Both the position numbers and the translations under genes were made by a program. The notes beneath the pieces were generated by a model. It was not told the DNA's origin. It did not search any database and was given only the letters and a program-made list of their open reading frames with translations. Positions 15,896-25,674 of a stretch of DNA of 64,000 nt are shown here, one piece after another (positions within the stretch are counted from its first letter, which is position 1; each line of letters begins with the position of its first letter). The stretch comes from Streptomyces fildesensis (GTDB taxonomy: Bacteria; Actinomycetota; Actinomycetes; Streptomycetales; Streptomycetaceae), in the NCBI RefSeq assembly GCF_016107395.1, contig NZ_JAAIKO010000026.1, positions 1-64,000 on the forward strand, given 5' to 3'.

Positions 15896-16076
15896 ATGGC
15901 GGAGACCGCCCTGGCGCCCGGGGGCCGGCACGCGAAAACCAGTGGAGCGGCGCCGTTGTGCGCCACTACCGTGCTGCCGGACCGAGTCGTCTGGGCAAGG
16001 ACGTGCCGTTGTACACCGTGTGAGACCTCCCAAGTGCTGAATCGTCGCGCGTCGCGCATGTGCGCCGCGCTCCTTT

Positions 16077-16661
16077 TTGCTGCGGACTTCTCACCAGGAC
16101 TGGTGTACCTCTGTGCTCAAGAACTGGGTGGTCACGCCCACCTGCCTTCCGCTCGTTCTCCGCCGTTGCCACGCGTGCGCGTCCGGGTGCTTCCGGGCAA
16201 GCGGTAAATTTCGCGTCAACGCACACCACAAGCTCATCGACGCCTGGCTCCTCGTGCTCTGTACCGCTTGCGGGGAAACGGCGAAGCTCACGGTCCTGGA
16301 GCGGGTGAATGTGCGCTCCGTCCGACCTGAGCTGCTGGACCGGCTGCATGACAACGACCCTGGCCTGGCAGCTGAGCTGCTCCAGGATCCGGTCGTGCGG
16401 CGCCGTAATCGCATCGCCCTCGGCTGGGACAATGCCTGGCGCCTCGACACCGGCGGATCGGATCACCTGGACCAAGAGGTGATCGACATCTCGGTCCGTT
16501 TCGCGGCGCGGATTCCGGTCCGGCCGGTGCGGCTGATCGCTGAAGGTTGCGGGCTTTCGCGGGCCGAGGTCGAGAGACTGATCATGGAAGGGAGTCTCGT
16601 TTCGGCGGTCCGGCTGAGCGGCAAGCTCTCCGGCGACTTCACCTTCACGCTGAAGCGCTGA
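16077..16661 (+). CDS. DUF1062 family protein
   Basis: A protein of up to 194 residues with the DUF1062 pattern: NWVVTPTCLPLVLRRCHACA, then FRVNAHHKLIDAWLLVLCTACGETAKL. The paired CHAC and CTAC motifs look like a zinc ribbon. The C-terminal half (RPVRLIAEGCGLSRAEVERLIMEG) resembles a short helical or HTH-like segment. A GTG at 16113 may be the true start since conservation begins at NWVV. Function unknown; the gene stands alone and ends in a strong hairpin. Confidence 0.8.
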   Translation: MLRTSHQDWCTSVLKNWVVTPTCLPLVLRRCHACASGCFRASGKFRVNAHHKLIDAWLLVLCTACGETAKLTVLERVNVRSVRPELLDRLHDNDPGLAAELLQDPVVRRRNRIALGWDNAWRLDTGGSDHLDQEVIDISVRFAARIPVRPVRLIAEGCGLSRAEVERLIMEGSLVSAVRLSGKLSGDFTFTLKR

Positions 16662-16675
16662 GCCCTTCCCGGGAC

Positions 16676-16712
16676 CAGGGCCTGTCCGGCACGATGCGCC
16701 GGACAGGCCCTG
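16676..16712 (+). terminator. Strong hairpin after the DUF1062 gene
   Basis: CAGGGCCTGTCCGGC (16676-16690) pairs perfectly over 15 bp with GCCGGACAGGCCCTG (16698-16712) around a 7-base loop. It starts 15 bases after the stop codon. No T-run follows, as is usual for Streptomyces terminators. Confidence 0.75.
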
Positions 16713-16855
16713 ACGCCGGTCTCCTATGGCGCAGCCCGCCGCCGCTGCCCGTGGTGGGTGGTGGGGGTGGGCATGAGGCGCTCAGTCGGCCGGCAGATCA
16801 GGAGTCAGGGGATGAACTGGGCCTCGGCTCGCCGCCCGTGCCCCGGAGGGGGACC

Positions 16856-18592
16856 ATGGAGCAGAGGGGCGATACGGGGGGACAAGCCGAGGAGGCGCCC
16901 GTGTCGCACACCCGGTCCATCGACGTACTGATCGCGGGCGCCGGCCCCGTGGGACTGAGCGCGGCTGCCGAGCTCCGCCGCCAAGGGGTGCGCTGCCGTC
17001 TCATCGACCGGCTGCCGGCCCGCCTCCCGTATGCCAAGGCTGTCGGCATCCAGACGCGCACCCTGGAGATCTGGGACCGGATGGGCCTGGTCCGCGCCGT
17101 CCTGGAAGCCGCCGTTCCGATGCACGGCCAGCTGATCTACGTCAACGGCCGGGAGCAGGCGCGGATCGAGCTCGCGCTGCCGCCCGAGGTGCCCTACGGA
17201 TTCGCCGCGCTCCCGCAGTACGAGACCGAGCGCCTGCTGGAGGAATACGTCAGGGGCCTGGGCACGGCAATCGAGCGCTCCACCGAGTTGCTTTCGTTCA
17301 CCCAGGACGCGGGCGGAGTCACCGCCCGCCTGATGACCGCGTCCGGCGGTGCCGAGGAGGTCCGTACGCGCTATCTGATCGGCTGCGACGGCGCGCACAG
17401 CACCGTTCGCAAAGGACTGGGGCTCGGCTTCGAGGGAGGCGCCTTCGCCGAGGAGTACATGCTGGCCGACGTCGAGGCGGACTGGGACCTTCCGCCCGGA
17501 TACGGCGTGCGCTCCCTCCACCACACCGACGACGGCGCCACCGATGACCTGCTGGTCTGTATCCCGCTGCCCGGCGCCGGACGCTACCGCATGTCGATGC
17601 TGGTCCCGCCCGAACTCTCCGCCCAGGCGACAGACCCGGCGCCCGGGCGGACAGCCGGCGTAGCGCACGGCCTGGAGGGCGGCCGGGTCCCGGAGCTGTC
17701 CCATGTCCAGGCTGTCGTCGACCGCTTGGCCCCCAGGCCGGCCACCCTCTCCACCATGCGATGGTCCTCCGTCTTCCGCATCAGCCACCGGATCGTGGAC
17801 CGCTACGCCGACGGCCGGGTCTTCATCGCGGGCGACGCCGCCCACATCCACCCACCGACCGGCGCCCAGGGCATGAACACCGGCATCCAGGACGCCTGCA
17901 ATCTGGCCTGGAAGCTCGCGCTCGTCATCAGCGGGGAGGCCGGGCCGGCCCTGCTCACCAGCTACGACGCCGAACGTCGCCCGGTCGGCGAGGAGGTCGT
18001 CGGCCGGACGGTCCGGCACGCCACCCGCGGCATCGAGGCCGACCCGGACGACCCGAAGACCATCATGCTCCGCGAGGCCCAACTGCTCGTCGGCTACCGG
18101 GACGGCCCACTCGCCGACAGCCCGTACGGGCCGACCGACGCACCCCAGCCCGGCGACCGGGCCCCGGACTGCTCCGGCCTGACCACCCCCATCGCCACCT
18201 ATCCGCTGCGCCTGCTCGACATCCTGCGCGACCGCACGGGCCACGTGCTGGTCCTGTACGCGGCCGAGGCGGCCGACCTGGCCGAAGCCGCCGATGCTGC
18301 CGGGGTGCTGCGGATGACCGGCAGCAGCCCTGACACCCCCGACGGCCCGGACGCCGGGGCCGGCCTGCAGACCATCGCCGTCCTCGCCCGGGAAGCCGCA
18401 CCGACCGATCCCGGAGCCCTGGCCGTCCCCGGATACCGTGACACCGCCGGGGAGTTCGCCCGGTTGTACCGACCTGAGGGCCCGACCGGCTTCCTCGTCC
18501 GCCCGGACGGGCACCTTGGCGCCCGCTTCGCACTCGCCGACGCCAAGGCGGCTCTGTCCAGCTACGGTGCGGCCCTGTCCGCACCGGCCTGA
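16856..18592 (+). CDS. FAD-dependent aromatic-ring hydroxylase (PHBH/PgaE type)
   Basis: A 578-residue class A flavin monooxygenase. The FAD motif GAGPVGLSAAAELRRQG lies at about residues 24-40, the second (YLIGCDGAHSTVRKGLG) near 190, and the third (GRVFIAGDAAHIHPPTGAQGMNTGIQDA) near 330. A C-terminal thioredoxin-like extension is typical of polyketide and phenol hydroxylases. It should hydroxylate an aromatic or polyketide substrate with NAD(P)H and oxygen. The ATG at 16856 has a strong GGAGGGGG site. It is convergent with the flavoenzyme gene at 18632 and has no obvious pathway partners. Confidence 0.87.
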   Translation: MEQRGDTGGQAEEAPVSHTRSIDVLIAGAGPVGLSAAAELRRQGVRCRLIDRLPARLPYAKAVGIQTRTLEIWDRMGLVRAVLEAAVPMHGQLIYVNGREQARIELALPPEVPYGFAALPQYETERLLEEYVRGLGTAIERSTELLSFTQDAGGVTARLMTASGGAEEVRTRYLIGCDGAHSTVRKGLGLGFEGGAFAEEYMLADVEADWDLPPGYGVRSLHHTDDGATDDLLVCIPLPGAGRYRMSMLVPPELSAQATDPAPGRTAGVAHGLEGGRVPELSHVQAVVDRLAPRPATLSTMRWSSVFRISHRIVDRYADGRVFIAGDAAHIHPPTGAQGMNTGIQDACNLAWKLALVISGEAGPALLTSYDAERRPVGEEVVGRTVRHATRGIEADPDDPKTIMLREAQLLVGYRDGPLADSPYGPTDAPQPGDRAPDCSGLTTPIATYPLRLLDILRDRTGHVLVLYAAEAADLAEAADAAGVLRMTGSSPDTPDGPDAGAGLQTIAVLAREAAPTDPGALAVPGYRDTAGEFARLYRPEGPTGFLVRPDGHLGARFALADAKAALSSYGAALSAPA

Positions 18593-18631
18593 ACACCATG
18601 ACCGACCGCATCACCGGTTCCGCACTCCGGC

Positions 18632-20236
18632 TCAGTCGACGAGTACGCCGGGGTTGAGGATGCCGTGGGGGTCGAGGGCGTGCTTGGCGGCGCGCAGAGC
18701 GAGTGCGAAGGGTTCCGGGCGCTGGCGGTCGTAACCAGGGCGGTGGTCGCGGCCGACGGCGTGGTGATGGGTGATGGTGGCGCGGTGGCGGTGGAGGACG
18801 TCACTTGCGACGGTCTTGAGGTGGTCCCAGATGGCGACTTCGTCGCCGGGGCGGCCGGCGGCGAGGACCGTGAAGTAGGGGGCGGCGCCGTCGGGGTAGA
18901 CGTGTGTGAGGCGGCAGTTGATGGTTGCGGGGTGGCCGGTGATGTCGCGTGCGGCGGTCCCGACCTCGGTGCGGATGGCGTCGATGAGGGCGGGCAGCTG
19001 GTTCCAGGTGGTAGCCGTCTCGAAGGTCTCGACGACGGCTCCCATCCTGGCCAGACCGTCGCGCAGGTAGGGCATGCGCAGAAAGATGGAGCGCCAGGCA
19101 CCGACGGCCGCGTCGGCCGGGGCGCCTGCCTCGGCGGCGGACTCACCGCCCCGTCCGCCGTGCGCGCGGGCGAGGTCGAGGGCCTGGGCAAGGCGAGCGT
19201 GGACGGGTGCGGTGGCGGACTCGAAGCCGAGGACGAGTACCGCGGAGCCGTCCCGGGAGGCGCCGGCGAGTGCTGCCTCGCCGGAGTCGAGCAGGCGGCA
19301 GTTGGCGGGGGCGAGATCGGACTGGGCGATGGCGCGTACCCCGTTCAGCGCGGCGTGGAAGTCGGTGAAGGCGAGGGAAGCGGAAGCACTGTGGCGGGGG
19401 CGTTCCTGCAGGCGCACCCATGCCTCGGTGATGACGCCGAGGGCGCCTTCGGAACCGAGGAAGAGGCGGTCGGGAGAGGGCCCGGCGCCTGAGGCGGGCA
19501 GTCGCCAGGACGTGCTGGTACCGGCGGGGGTCACCACGCGCAGGGACTGGGTGAAGTCGTCGATGTGGGTGCGGCCGGTGGCGTAGTGGCCGCCTGCCCG
19601 GGTGGCGAGCCAGCCGCCGAGGGTGGAGAACTCGAAGCTCTGCGGGAAGTGGCGCAGGGTCAGGCCATGGGGTCGCAGTTGGTCCTCCAGCGCGGGGCCG
19701 AAGGTGCCGGCCTGGATGCGAGCGGAGCGGCTGTCGGCGTCGATCTCCAGGACCCGGTCCATGGCGGTCAGGTCGAGGGACATGACGGCGTGGTGGGTGT
19801 CTCCGCGGTACTCCACACCTCCGGTGACGGAGGAGCCGCCGCCGAAGGGGACCACGGCGACGTGGTGTTGGCCGGCCCACTCCAGAAGGTCGGCCACGTC
19901 CTGGTCGCGGGTCGGATGGGCGACCAGGTCGGGGATCCGGCCGGGCTGCCCGCGCAGGGCACGGATGACGTCGCGATAGGCCTTGCCCATGGCGTGGGCG
20001 GCGCGCGGTCCGGGGTCGGCGGTGACCAGGTGGGCGAGGCTTTGCGGGGGCTCGGCGCCGGGGCGTCCGATGTTCAGGTCGGCTGTCCGCGGGGCCGGCA
20101 GCGGGTGGGGGAGAGTGCCGGGGAGCAGGGCGCCCAGGGCGGTGCACTCGGCGTCGTCGGGGTGAGCGTCGGCCCATCCCCATCCCCACCAGGAGCGGAC
20201 GCGGGAGGTGCGGGGAGCGGTCGTGGGGTCGGGCAT
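18632..20236 (-). CDS. FAD-linked oxidase, alkyl-dihydroxyacetonephosphate-synthase-like
   Basis: A 534-residue VAO/PCMH flavoprotein. The FAD-binding loop VVPFGGGSSVTGGVEYRGDT lies near residue 140, TFGPALEDQLRPHGLTLRHFPQSFEFSTLGGWLATRAGGHYAT follows, and the C-terminal region is HAVGRDHRPGY, then ALDPHGILNPGVL. The order and motifs match bacterial AGPS homologues, used in ether-lipid-like chemistry or as flavin oxidases or dehydrogenases; the substrate is unknown. The start at 20236 coincides with the onset of homology. It is divergent from a TetR regulator 71 bases away, which probably controls it. Confidence 0.82.
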   Translation of the reverse strand: MPDPTTAPRTSRVRSWWGWGWADAHPDDAECTALGALLPGTLPHPLPAPRTADLNIGRPGAEPPQSLAHLVTADPGPRAAHAMGKAYRDVIRALRGQPGRIPDLVAHPTRDQDVADLLEWAGQHHVAVVPFGGGSSVTGGVEYRGDTHHAVMSLDLTAMDRVLEIDADSRSARIQAGTFGPALEDQLRPHGLTLRHFPQSFEFSTLGGWLATRAGGHYATGRTHIDDFTQSLRVVTPAGTSTSWRLPASGAGPSPDRLFLGSEGALGVITEAWVRLQERPRHSASASLAFTDFHAALNGVRAIAQSDLAPANCRLLDSGEAALAGASRDGSAVLVLGFESATAPVHARLAQALDLARAHGGRGGESAAEAGAPADAAVGAWRSIFLRMPYLRDGLARMGAVVETFETATTWNQLPALIDAIRTEVGTAARDITGHPATINCRLTHVYPDGAAPYFTVLAAGRPGDEVAIWDHLKTVASDVLHRHRATITHHHAVGRDHRPGYDRQRPEPFALALRAAKHALDPHGILNPGVLVD

Positions 20237-20260
20237 GGGTCCGATACTCCATGATGACTG

Positions 20261-20298
20261 AGGGTAATGTACCTGCCGGTAAATTAGGTTAGGGTAAT
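20261..20298. promoter_or_regulatory. Operator-like region between AGPS-like gene and tetR-type gene
   Basis: The divergent spacer holds a direct repeat AGGGTAAT at 20261-20268 and 20291-20298, plus a small dyad TACC-TGCC-GGTA at 20270-20281. This AT-richer patch is the only candidate binding site for the adjacent TetR-type protein. Confidence 0.45.
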
Positions 20299-20307
20299 AT
20301 CGAGCCC

Positions 20308-20928
20308 ATGACCACCCCCCAAGGCAGGGCCGGCACCAAGGGCGTCCCACGGCCTCGCCGTGAGCAGCAGATCCTGGCCGCCGCCACCGAAGAGTTCGGA
20401 CGCCACGGCTACGCTTCCGCATCGCTGGCCGCCATCGCCGCACGCGTCGGCGTCACCAAGACGTTGCTGCACCAGTACTTCGGCGCCAAGCAGGACCTCT
20501 TCCTCGCCTGCCTGAACCCGGTCGGCGACCAATTGCTGGACGCCATGCGCGCCGCGATGGCGGAGGGCGACGCCACCGCAGCGCGCACACCACTGCTGGT
20601 GCTGCGCGCCATCTTCTCCGCACTGGACGGCCGACGTGAGGGGTGGTTCGTGCTCTACGACGCCTCGCTGCCCGCCGACAGCGAGCCCGCCCGCACCGCC
20701 GCGCGCTACCGGACCGCCATCGACCAGCTCGCCGCAACCGGCACCGCCGACCTGTTGCGCGCGACCGGGTCCCCCGACCCACTCGATGCGGACGCGCTCA
20801 AATACGCCTGGCGGGGCCTGGTCAGCGCCCTGGTCCGCTGGTGGATCAACCATCCGGACCAATCCCCGGACGCCATGGCGGACCGCTGCGCCCGCCTCTT
20901 CGCCGCCACCGGCAGAGCCTTCGACTGA
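20308..20928 (+). CDS. TetR-family transcriptional regulator
   Basis: A 206-residue regulator with an N-terminal HTH: QQILAAATEEFGRHGYASASLAAIAARVGVTKTLLHQYFGAKQDLF (about residues 20-65), the canonical TetR DNA-binding domain. The ligand-binding C-terminal half is unremarkable. It is divergent from the AGPS-like flavoenzyme, which is its likely target; ligand unknown. Confidence 0.9.
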   Translation: MTTPQGRAGTKGVPRPRREQQILAAATEEFGRHGYASASLAAIAARVGVTKTLLHQYFGAKQDLFLACLNPVGDQLLDAMRAAMAEGDATAARTPLLVLRAIFSALDGRREGWFVLYDASLPADSEPARTAARYRTAIDQLAATGTADLLRATGSPDPLDADALKYAWRGLVSALVRWWINHPDQSPDAMADRCARLFAATGRAFD

Positions 20929-20982
20929 AGTGCTGTCCTGGAGGTCGACGACCGTGTGTGGAGTCGACCGCGACGACTCCGT

Positions 20983-21417
20983 CTAGGAAGTCGAGCTGTC
21001 CGAGGTGCTCGACGGATCCATCCACATGATCTGCCAGCCGTGGCCGTCAAGGTCGAAGAAGCTGCGTGAGTACATGAAGCCGTGGTCCTCCGGGCCATCC
21101 GCCTCGGTGCCGCCCGCGGCAAACGCAGCCTCAGCGACCGTGTCGACCTCATCGCGGGTTGCCACGCTGAAGCAGTAGAGCGCCAGCGCGTGCGTGGTGG
21201 GATCGGCCATCGGCAGCTTCGAGAACTGCGCGAACTTCTCGTGGCTGAGCAGCATGACGGAGGCTTGCTCGCCGACCAGCATGCAGGCCGCGGTCTCGTC
21301 GCTGAACATCGGGTTGAAGCTGAACCCGAGCCGCGTGAAGAACGCCTTGCTGCGCTCGGCGTCCGCCACGGGCATGTTCACGAACAGCATGCGACCGGCG
21401 TGTGCGGGAGTGGTCAT
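20983..21417 (-). CDS. VOC-family (glyoxalase/bleomycin-resistance fold) protein
   Basis: A 144-residue single VOC unit: MLFVNMPVADAERSKAFFTRLGFSFNPMFSD, then SRSFFDLDGHGWQIMWMDPSS. Such proteins bind a metal and act on or sequester small molecules; this subgroup is usually annotated only as VOC family. It is monocistronic, ends convergent to the tetR-type gene, and is divergent from thpR. No substrate can be inferred. Confidence 0.85.
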   Translation of the reverse strand: MTTPAHAGRMLFVNMPVADAERSKAFFTRLGFSFNPMFSDETAACMLVGEQASVMLLSHEKFAQFSKLPMADPTTHALALYCFSVATRDEVDTVAEAAFAAGGTEADGPEDHGFMYSRSFFDLDGHGWQIMWMDPSSTSDSSTS

Positions 21418-21618
21418 GGTGTGTCTCCAGTCCGAGGTTCGATGACGTACAACGGGGTAGACCCGCCGCGCCTGCAGAACTCATCGGTGGACTTCGGAAT
21501 TCGCATCGGGCTCTTCATCCGCTGGGCAGGACGATCCGAAAGAAACGGCCTGGACATGTTGCCTCTTCCGCGGCACCCGCGCCGGGGCATCGCCTGCCCG
21601 GGTGGTACGAAGTCCAGT

Positions 21619-22290
<672 letters not shown>

Positions 22291-22708
22291 GCGGGGTCGG
22301 GGCCGTCGGCGAATTGCGGCAGAACCATGTCGATCAGTGCGGTGACGTCGTTCCTCGGCATGCCGGGCGTGGAACCGCAGGCCGAGGCCGCTCGGGCGGA
22401 GATCCTCGAGTTCCTCCGGGTCTCCTTCACCACATGACCCGAACGCACGACGACTGATGACGAAGACACGTCAGCCGTGGAGACGACCGCGACGCGTGTT
22501 ACACCGGATCCGGCGGCCCCGCCCCTGAGGGGCGGCCGGCAACCAACTCGACGGCACCACCTTCACGGCACTCATCCGTGCCACGGCCCCGTCCCGGAAC
22601 ACACGGGGGTTCCGGGGCAGGGCCGTGGCATCACGGTGCACCGATTGCCACCACGGCCGGGCAGTGCCTCGGGTTCGCGCGCCGGCCCGTCCTGGCCATC
22701 GCCGGCGG
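22291..22708. terminator. Gene-free interval with two hairpins (bidirectional terminator)
   Basis: Between convergent thpR and the quinone reductase gene. A 7-bp hairpin, CCGCCCC-TGA-GGGGCGG, lies at 22519-22535. A larger one pairs 22580-22600 with 22609-22629 (21-base arms, 18 matches, three central mismatches, 8-base loop), which could end transcripts from both sides. The stretch 22291-22440 can be read on either strand as a short regulator-like C-terminus, but neither reading is long enough to call. Confidence 0.65.
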
Positions 22709-23488
22709 TCAGCCGCGCACGTGCAGCCCGAAACCCCGGTGGCCCGCGGGCTCCAGTCCCTCCTTCAGGTGCAGCGAGGGGATCTCGTAGTCACCGAAGT
22801 TCTGCCGCCGGAACGCGATCGGTTCGGTCGACTCCAGGGTGAGCAGGCGCTGTTCCCAGGCCTTGGCTACGTCGGTGTACTCCTCGTCGGTCATCCGGTC
22901 GGTGCCGTACCGCACGAACGGCGGCAGCACCTCGATGCCCGGGTAGTAGAGGATGCCGTGGTGGATCGGGAACAGCAGATCGTCGATGGGGCCGTTGATC
23001 CCACGAGCGGCGTAATGGGACTCCGGGCCGCCGGTGGTCACCGACAGCAGCGCCTTCCTGCCCGCGAGGGTGCCTTCGCCGAAGCGCTCGCCGTACTTGG
23101 TGTCGCTGTGCTCGCCGACGCCGTACGCGAAGTGGTAGGTGAACACCCGGTCCACCCAGCCTTTGAGGATCGCGGGCATCGAGTACCACCACAGCGGGAA
23201 CTGGAAGATGATCGTGTCGGCCCACAGCAGCTTCTCCTGCTCGGCGCGTACGTCCGCGGTGAGCGTCCCGGCGTCGAAGGCCCGGCCCGAGTCCAGGGCG
23301 ACCTTCAGCGGACTCGAGGCGTCGGGGCCGTAGTCCGCGGCGTCCACGACCGCCTTCCAGTTCATCGCGTACAGGTCGCTCACCCGTACCTCGTGCCCGG
23401 CGGTCTCCAGTGTGGACACCGCGAGGTCCTTCAGTGAGCTGTTGAGCGACTTCGGCTCCGGGTGGGCGTGGACGATCAGCGTCTTCAT
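22709..23488 (-). CDS. NAD(P)H:quinone oxidoreductase, flavodoxin fold
   Basis: A 259-residue NQO1/MdaB-type flavoprotein: KTLIVHAHPEPKSLNSSLKD at the N-terminus, FQFPLWWYSMPAILKGWVDRVF as the quinone/FAD-site helix, and LSVTTGGPESHYAARGINGP. It should catalyse two-electron reduction of quinones using NAD(P)H. It is divergent from an XRE-family regulator that starts 149 bases away, a common pairing in which the regulator controls the reductase. Confidence 0.9.
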   Translation of the reverse strand: MKTLIVHAHPEPKSLNSSLKDLAVSTLETAGHEVRVSDLYAMNWKAVVDAADYGPDASSPLKVALDSGRAFDAGTLTADVRAEQEKLLWADTIIFQFPLWWYSMPAILKGWVDRVFTYHFAYGVGEHSDTKYGERFGEGTLAGRKALLSVTTGGPESHYAARGINGPIDDLLFPIHHGILYYPGIEVLPPFVRYGTDRMTDEEYTDVAKAWEQRLLTLESTEPIAFRRQNFGDYEIPSLHLKEGLEPAGHRGFGLHVRG

Positions 23489-23637
23489 GGGAACTCCTTC
23501 GGATCGGATGCCTTCGATCCTGGGCGCCGCGGCGCCCGCTGTTCAGGGGCGCCTCTTCCATCGGACGGGACTTCCTGGTATCGGCAGGACCACCTTCACG
23601 GGCACGTCGCGGGAACCACGGAGGCCATACTGAGGGC

Positions 23638-24486
23638 ATGGACGATCTTGCGAGCTTCCTGCGGACCCGGCGTTCCCGGGTCGACCCGGCGGCCGTCGGC
23701 ATCCCCACCGACAGCCGGCGCCGCGTCGAAGGGTTGCGCCGCGAAGAGGTCGCGCACCTGTCCGGAGTCAGCGTCGACTACTACGTACGCCTGGAGCAGG
23801 GCCGCGCGACCCAGCCCTCCGAGCAGGTCCTCGACGCGCTCGCCGGTGTCCTCGGCCTGGACGAGACCGAGCGCGGGCACCTCTACCGGCTCGCCCGGCA
23901 GCGCCGCCGCCGCGCGAAGGCGCCGGGCGGGCGGGTCCGGCCGGAGCTGCTGCGCGTTCTCGACCTGGTCGCCGACGCACCTGCGCTGATCATGGACCAT
24001 CGGCTGGACGTGCTCGCCGGGAACCGCCTCGCCGGGCTCCTCTTCGGCCGGCCGATGCCGGGCCTGAACACCGCCCGGCACATCTTCCTCGAGGAGGCCG
24101 AGCGCGGCCTTTACGCGGACTGGGAGAAGTGCACCCTCGACGTGGTCGGGCACCTGCGCCTGGCCGCCGGCAAGTACCCCGAGGACCCCCGCCTGGCCTC
24201 ACTCATCGGCGAACTGGCGATGGGCAGCGAACGCTTCCGCCGTCTCTGGGCCCGCGCGGACGTGCGCGCCCGCACGCACGGACGCAAGGCGTACCGGCAC
24301 CCGCTGGTCGGACTGCTGGAACTGCACCAGGAGAATTTCGCACTACCCGACGAGACAGGCATGGAGCTGCTGGTGCTGTCCGCGGCTCCCGGCAGTCCCG
24401 CCGAGGACGGGCTGCGCCTGCTCGCGGGGCTGGGCGCGGACAGCGGTGACGCGCAGCGCGCGGTGAACGCTCCGGTCCGCGAGTAG
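23638..24486 (+). CDS. XRE/HipB-type regulator with MmyB-like ligand domain
   Basis: A 282-residue regulator: N-terminal HTH (GLRREEVAHLSGVSVDYYVRLEQGRATQPSEQVLDALAGVLGL, about residues 28-70), then the MmyB-like C-terminal domain (APALIMDHRLDVLAGNRLAGLLF, later VRARTHGRKAYRHPLVGLLEL). This is a very common Streptomyces regulator plan, usually controlling a divergent oxidoreductase, here the quinone reductase. A small hairpin (ATCCGC-TTC-GCGGAT, 24516-24530) follows the gene. Confidence 0.9.
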   Translation: MDDLASFLRTRRSRVDPAAVGIPTDSRRRVEGLRREEVAHLSGVSVDYYVRLEQGRATQPSEQVLDALAGVLGLDETERGHLYRLARQRRRRAKAPGGRVRPELLRVLDLVADAPALIMDHRLDVLAGNRLAGLLFGRPMPGLNTARHIFLEEAERGLYADWEKCTLDVVGHLRLAAGKYPEDPRLASLIGELAMGSERFRRLWARADVRARTHGRKAYRHPLVGLLELHQENFALPDETGMELLVLSAAPGSPAEDGLRLLAGLGADSGDAQRAVNAPVRE

Positions 24487-24537
24487 CTCGACGACGCCCG
24501 GTCCTTGACCGCCGTATCCGCTTCGCGGATGCTTTCG

Positions 24538-24564
24538 TTGCGATACGTGCGCTGCGTACCGCAA
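24538..24564. promoter_or_regulatory. Palindrome upstream of the mycothiol-formaldehyde operon
   Basis: TTGCGATACG (24538-24547) and CGTACCGCAA (24555-24564) are inverted copies with one mismatch and a 7-base gap, ending 24 bases before the start codon. The TTGCG/CGCAA half-sites resemble those of the 17-bp repeat found across the betaine island, but with a wider gap. It may be a variant site for the same IclR regulator (inference). Confidence 0.55.
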
Positions 24565-24588
24565 TAAGAAACCAGCCGAGGAGTAGTC

Positions 24589-25674
24589 ATGGCCCAGCAG
24601 GTTCGTGCTGTCGTCGCCCGGGGGAAGGGTTCCCCGGTCAGTCTGGAAACGATCATCGTGCCGGACCCCGGGCCGGGCGAAGCCCTTGTGAGGATCCAGG
24701 CCTGCGGGGTCTGTCACACCGACCTGCACTACCGCGAGGGAGGCATCAACGACGACTTCCCCTTCCTCCTCGGCCATGAGGCGGCGGGCGTGGTCGAGTC
24801 CGTCGGCGAGGGCGTGACCGATGTGGCTCCCGGCGACTTCGTGATCCTCAACTGGCGTGCGGTGTGCGGTCAGTGCCGCGCCTGTCGGCGTGGCCGCCCC
24901 TGGTACTGCTTCGACACCCACAATGCCGAGCAGAAGATGACCCTGCTCGACGGCACCGAGCTGTCCCCGGCGCTGGGCATCGGCGCCTTCGCCGAGAAGA
25001 CCCTCGTCCACGCCGGACAGTGCACCAAGGTCGACCCCGCCGTCTCCCCGGCGGTCGCCGGTCTGCTGGGCTGCGGTGTCATGGCCGGCATCGGCGCGGC
25101 GATCAACACCGGCAACGTCGGCCGTGGCGACTCCGTCGCCGTGATCGGCTGTGGCGGCGTCGGCAACGCCGCCATCGTGGGGGCCCGGCTGGCCGGGGCG
25201 GCGACGATCATCGCGGTCGACATCGACGACCGCAAGCTCGAGACCGCGCAGCGGATGGGCGCCACCCACACCGTGAACTCCCAGGCCACCGACCCCGTCG
25301 AGGCCATCCGCGGGCTGACCGGCGGCAATGGCGCCGACGTCGTCATCGAGGCGGTCGGCAGGCCGGAGACCTACCGGCAGGCGTTCTACGCCCGCGACCT
25401 GGCCGGGACCGTCGTGCTGGTGGGCGTGCCCACGCCCGAGATGAAGCTGGAGTTGCCGCTGCTGGACGTCTTCGGGCGCGGTGGCTCGCTCAAGTCGTCC
25501 TGGTACGGCGACTGCCTGCCGTCCCGGGACTTCCCGATGCTGGTCGACCTCCATCTGCAGGGCCGCCTCGACCTGGGCGCCTTCGTCACCGAGACGATCG
25601 CCCTGGACGAAGTCGAGAAGGCCTTCGACCGGATGCGCAACGGTGACGTGCTGCGTTCGGTGGTGGTCTTCTGA
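24589..25674 (+). CDS. mscR: S-(hydroxymethyl)mycothiol dehydrogenase
   Basis: A 361-residue zinc medium-chain dehydrogenase: [14 protein letters not shown] and [15 protein letters not shown] (catalytic zinc), [15 protein letters not shown] (structural zinc, four Cys), and the NAD fold [16 protein letters not shown]. This is the actinobacterial enzyme that oxidises the formaldehyde-mycothiol adduct to S-formylmycothiol and can also reduce S-nitrosomycothiol. The next gene overlaps it by TGATG. Its place at the head of the betaine-degradation island fits detoxification of formaldehyde released by betaine demethylation. Confidence 0.9.
   Translation: MAQQVRAVVARGKGSPVSLETIIVPDPGPGEALVRIQACGVCHTDLHYREGGINDDFPFLLGHEAAGVVESVGEGVTDVAPGDFVILNWRAVCGQCRACRRGRPWYCFDTHNAEQKMTLLDGTELSPALGIGAFAEKTLVHAGQCTKVDPAVSPAVAGLLGCGVMAGIGAAINTGNVGRGDSVAVIGCGGVGNAAIVGARLAGAATIIAVDIDDRKLETAQRMGATHTVNSQATDPVEAIRGLTGGNGADVVIEAVGRPETYRQAFYARDLAGTVVLVGVPTPEMKLELPLLDVFGRGGSLKSSWYGDCLPSRDFPMLVDLHLQGRLDLGAFVTETIALDEVEKAFDRMRNGDVLRSVVVF

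Noticed and set aside
16547-16855. Upstream extension of the flavin hydroxylase frame
   Set aside because: It overlaps the end of the DUF1062 gene and its terminator; a strong ribosome binding site marks the ATG at 16856.
22291-22440. Possible regulator C-terminal remnant downstream of thpR
   Set aside because: Both strands give short plausible endings (QFADGPDPA leftward; EILEFLRVSFTT rightward), but neither is long enough to assign.
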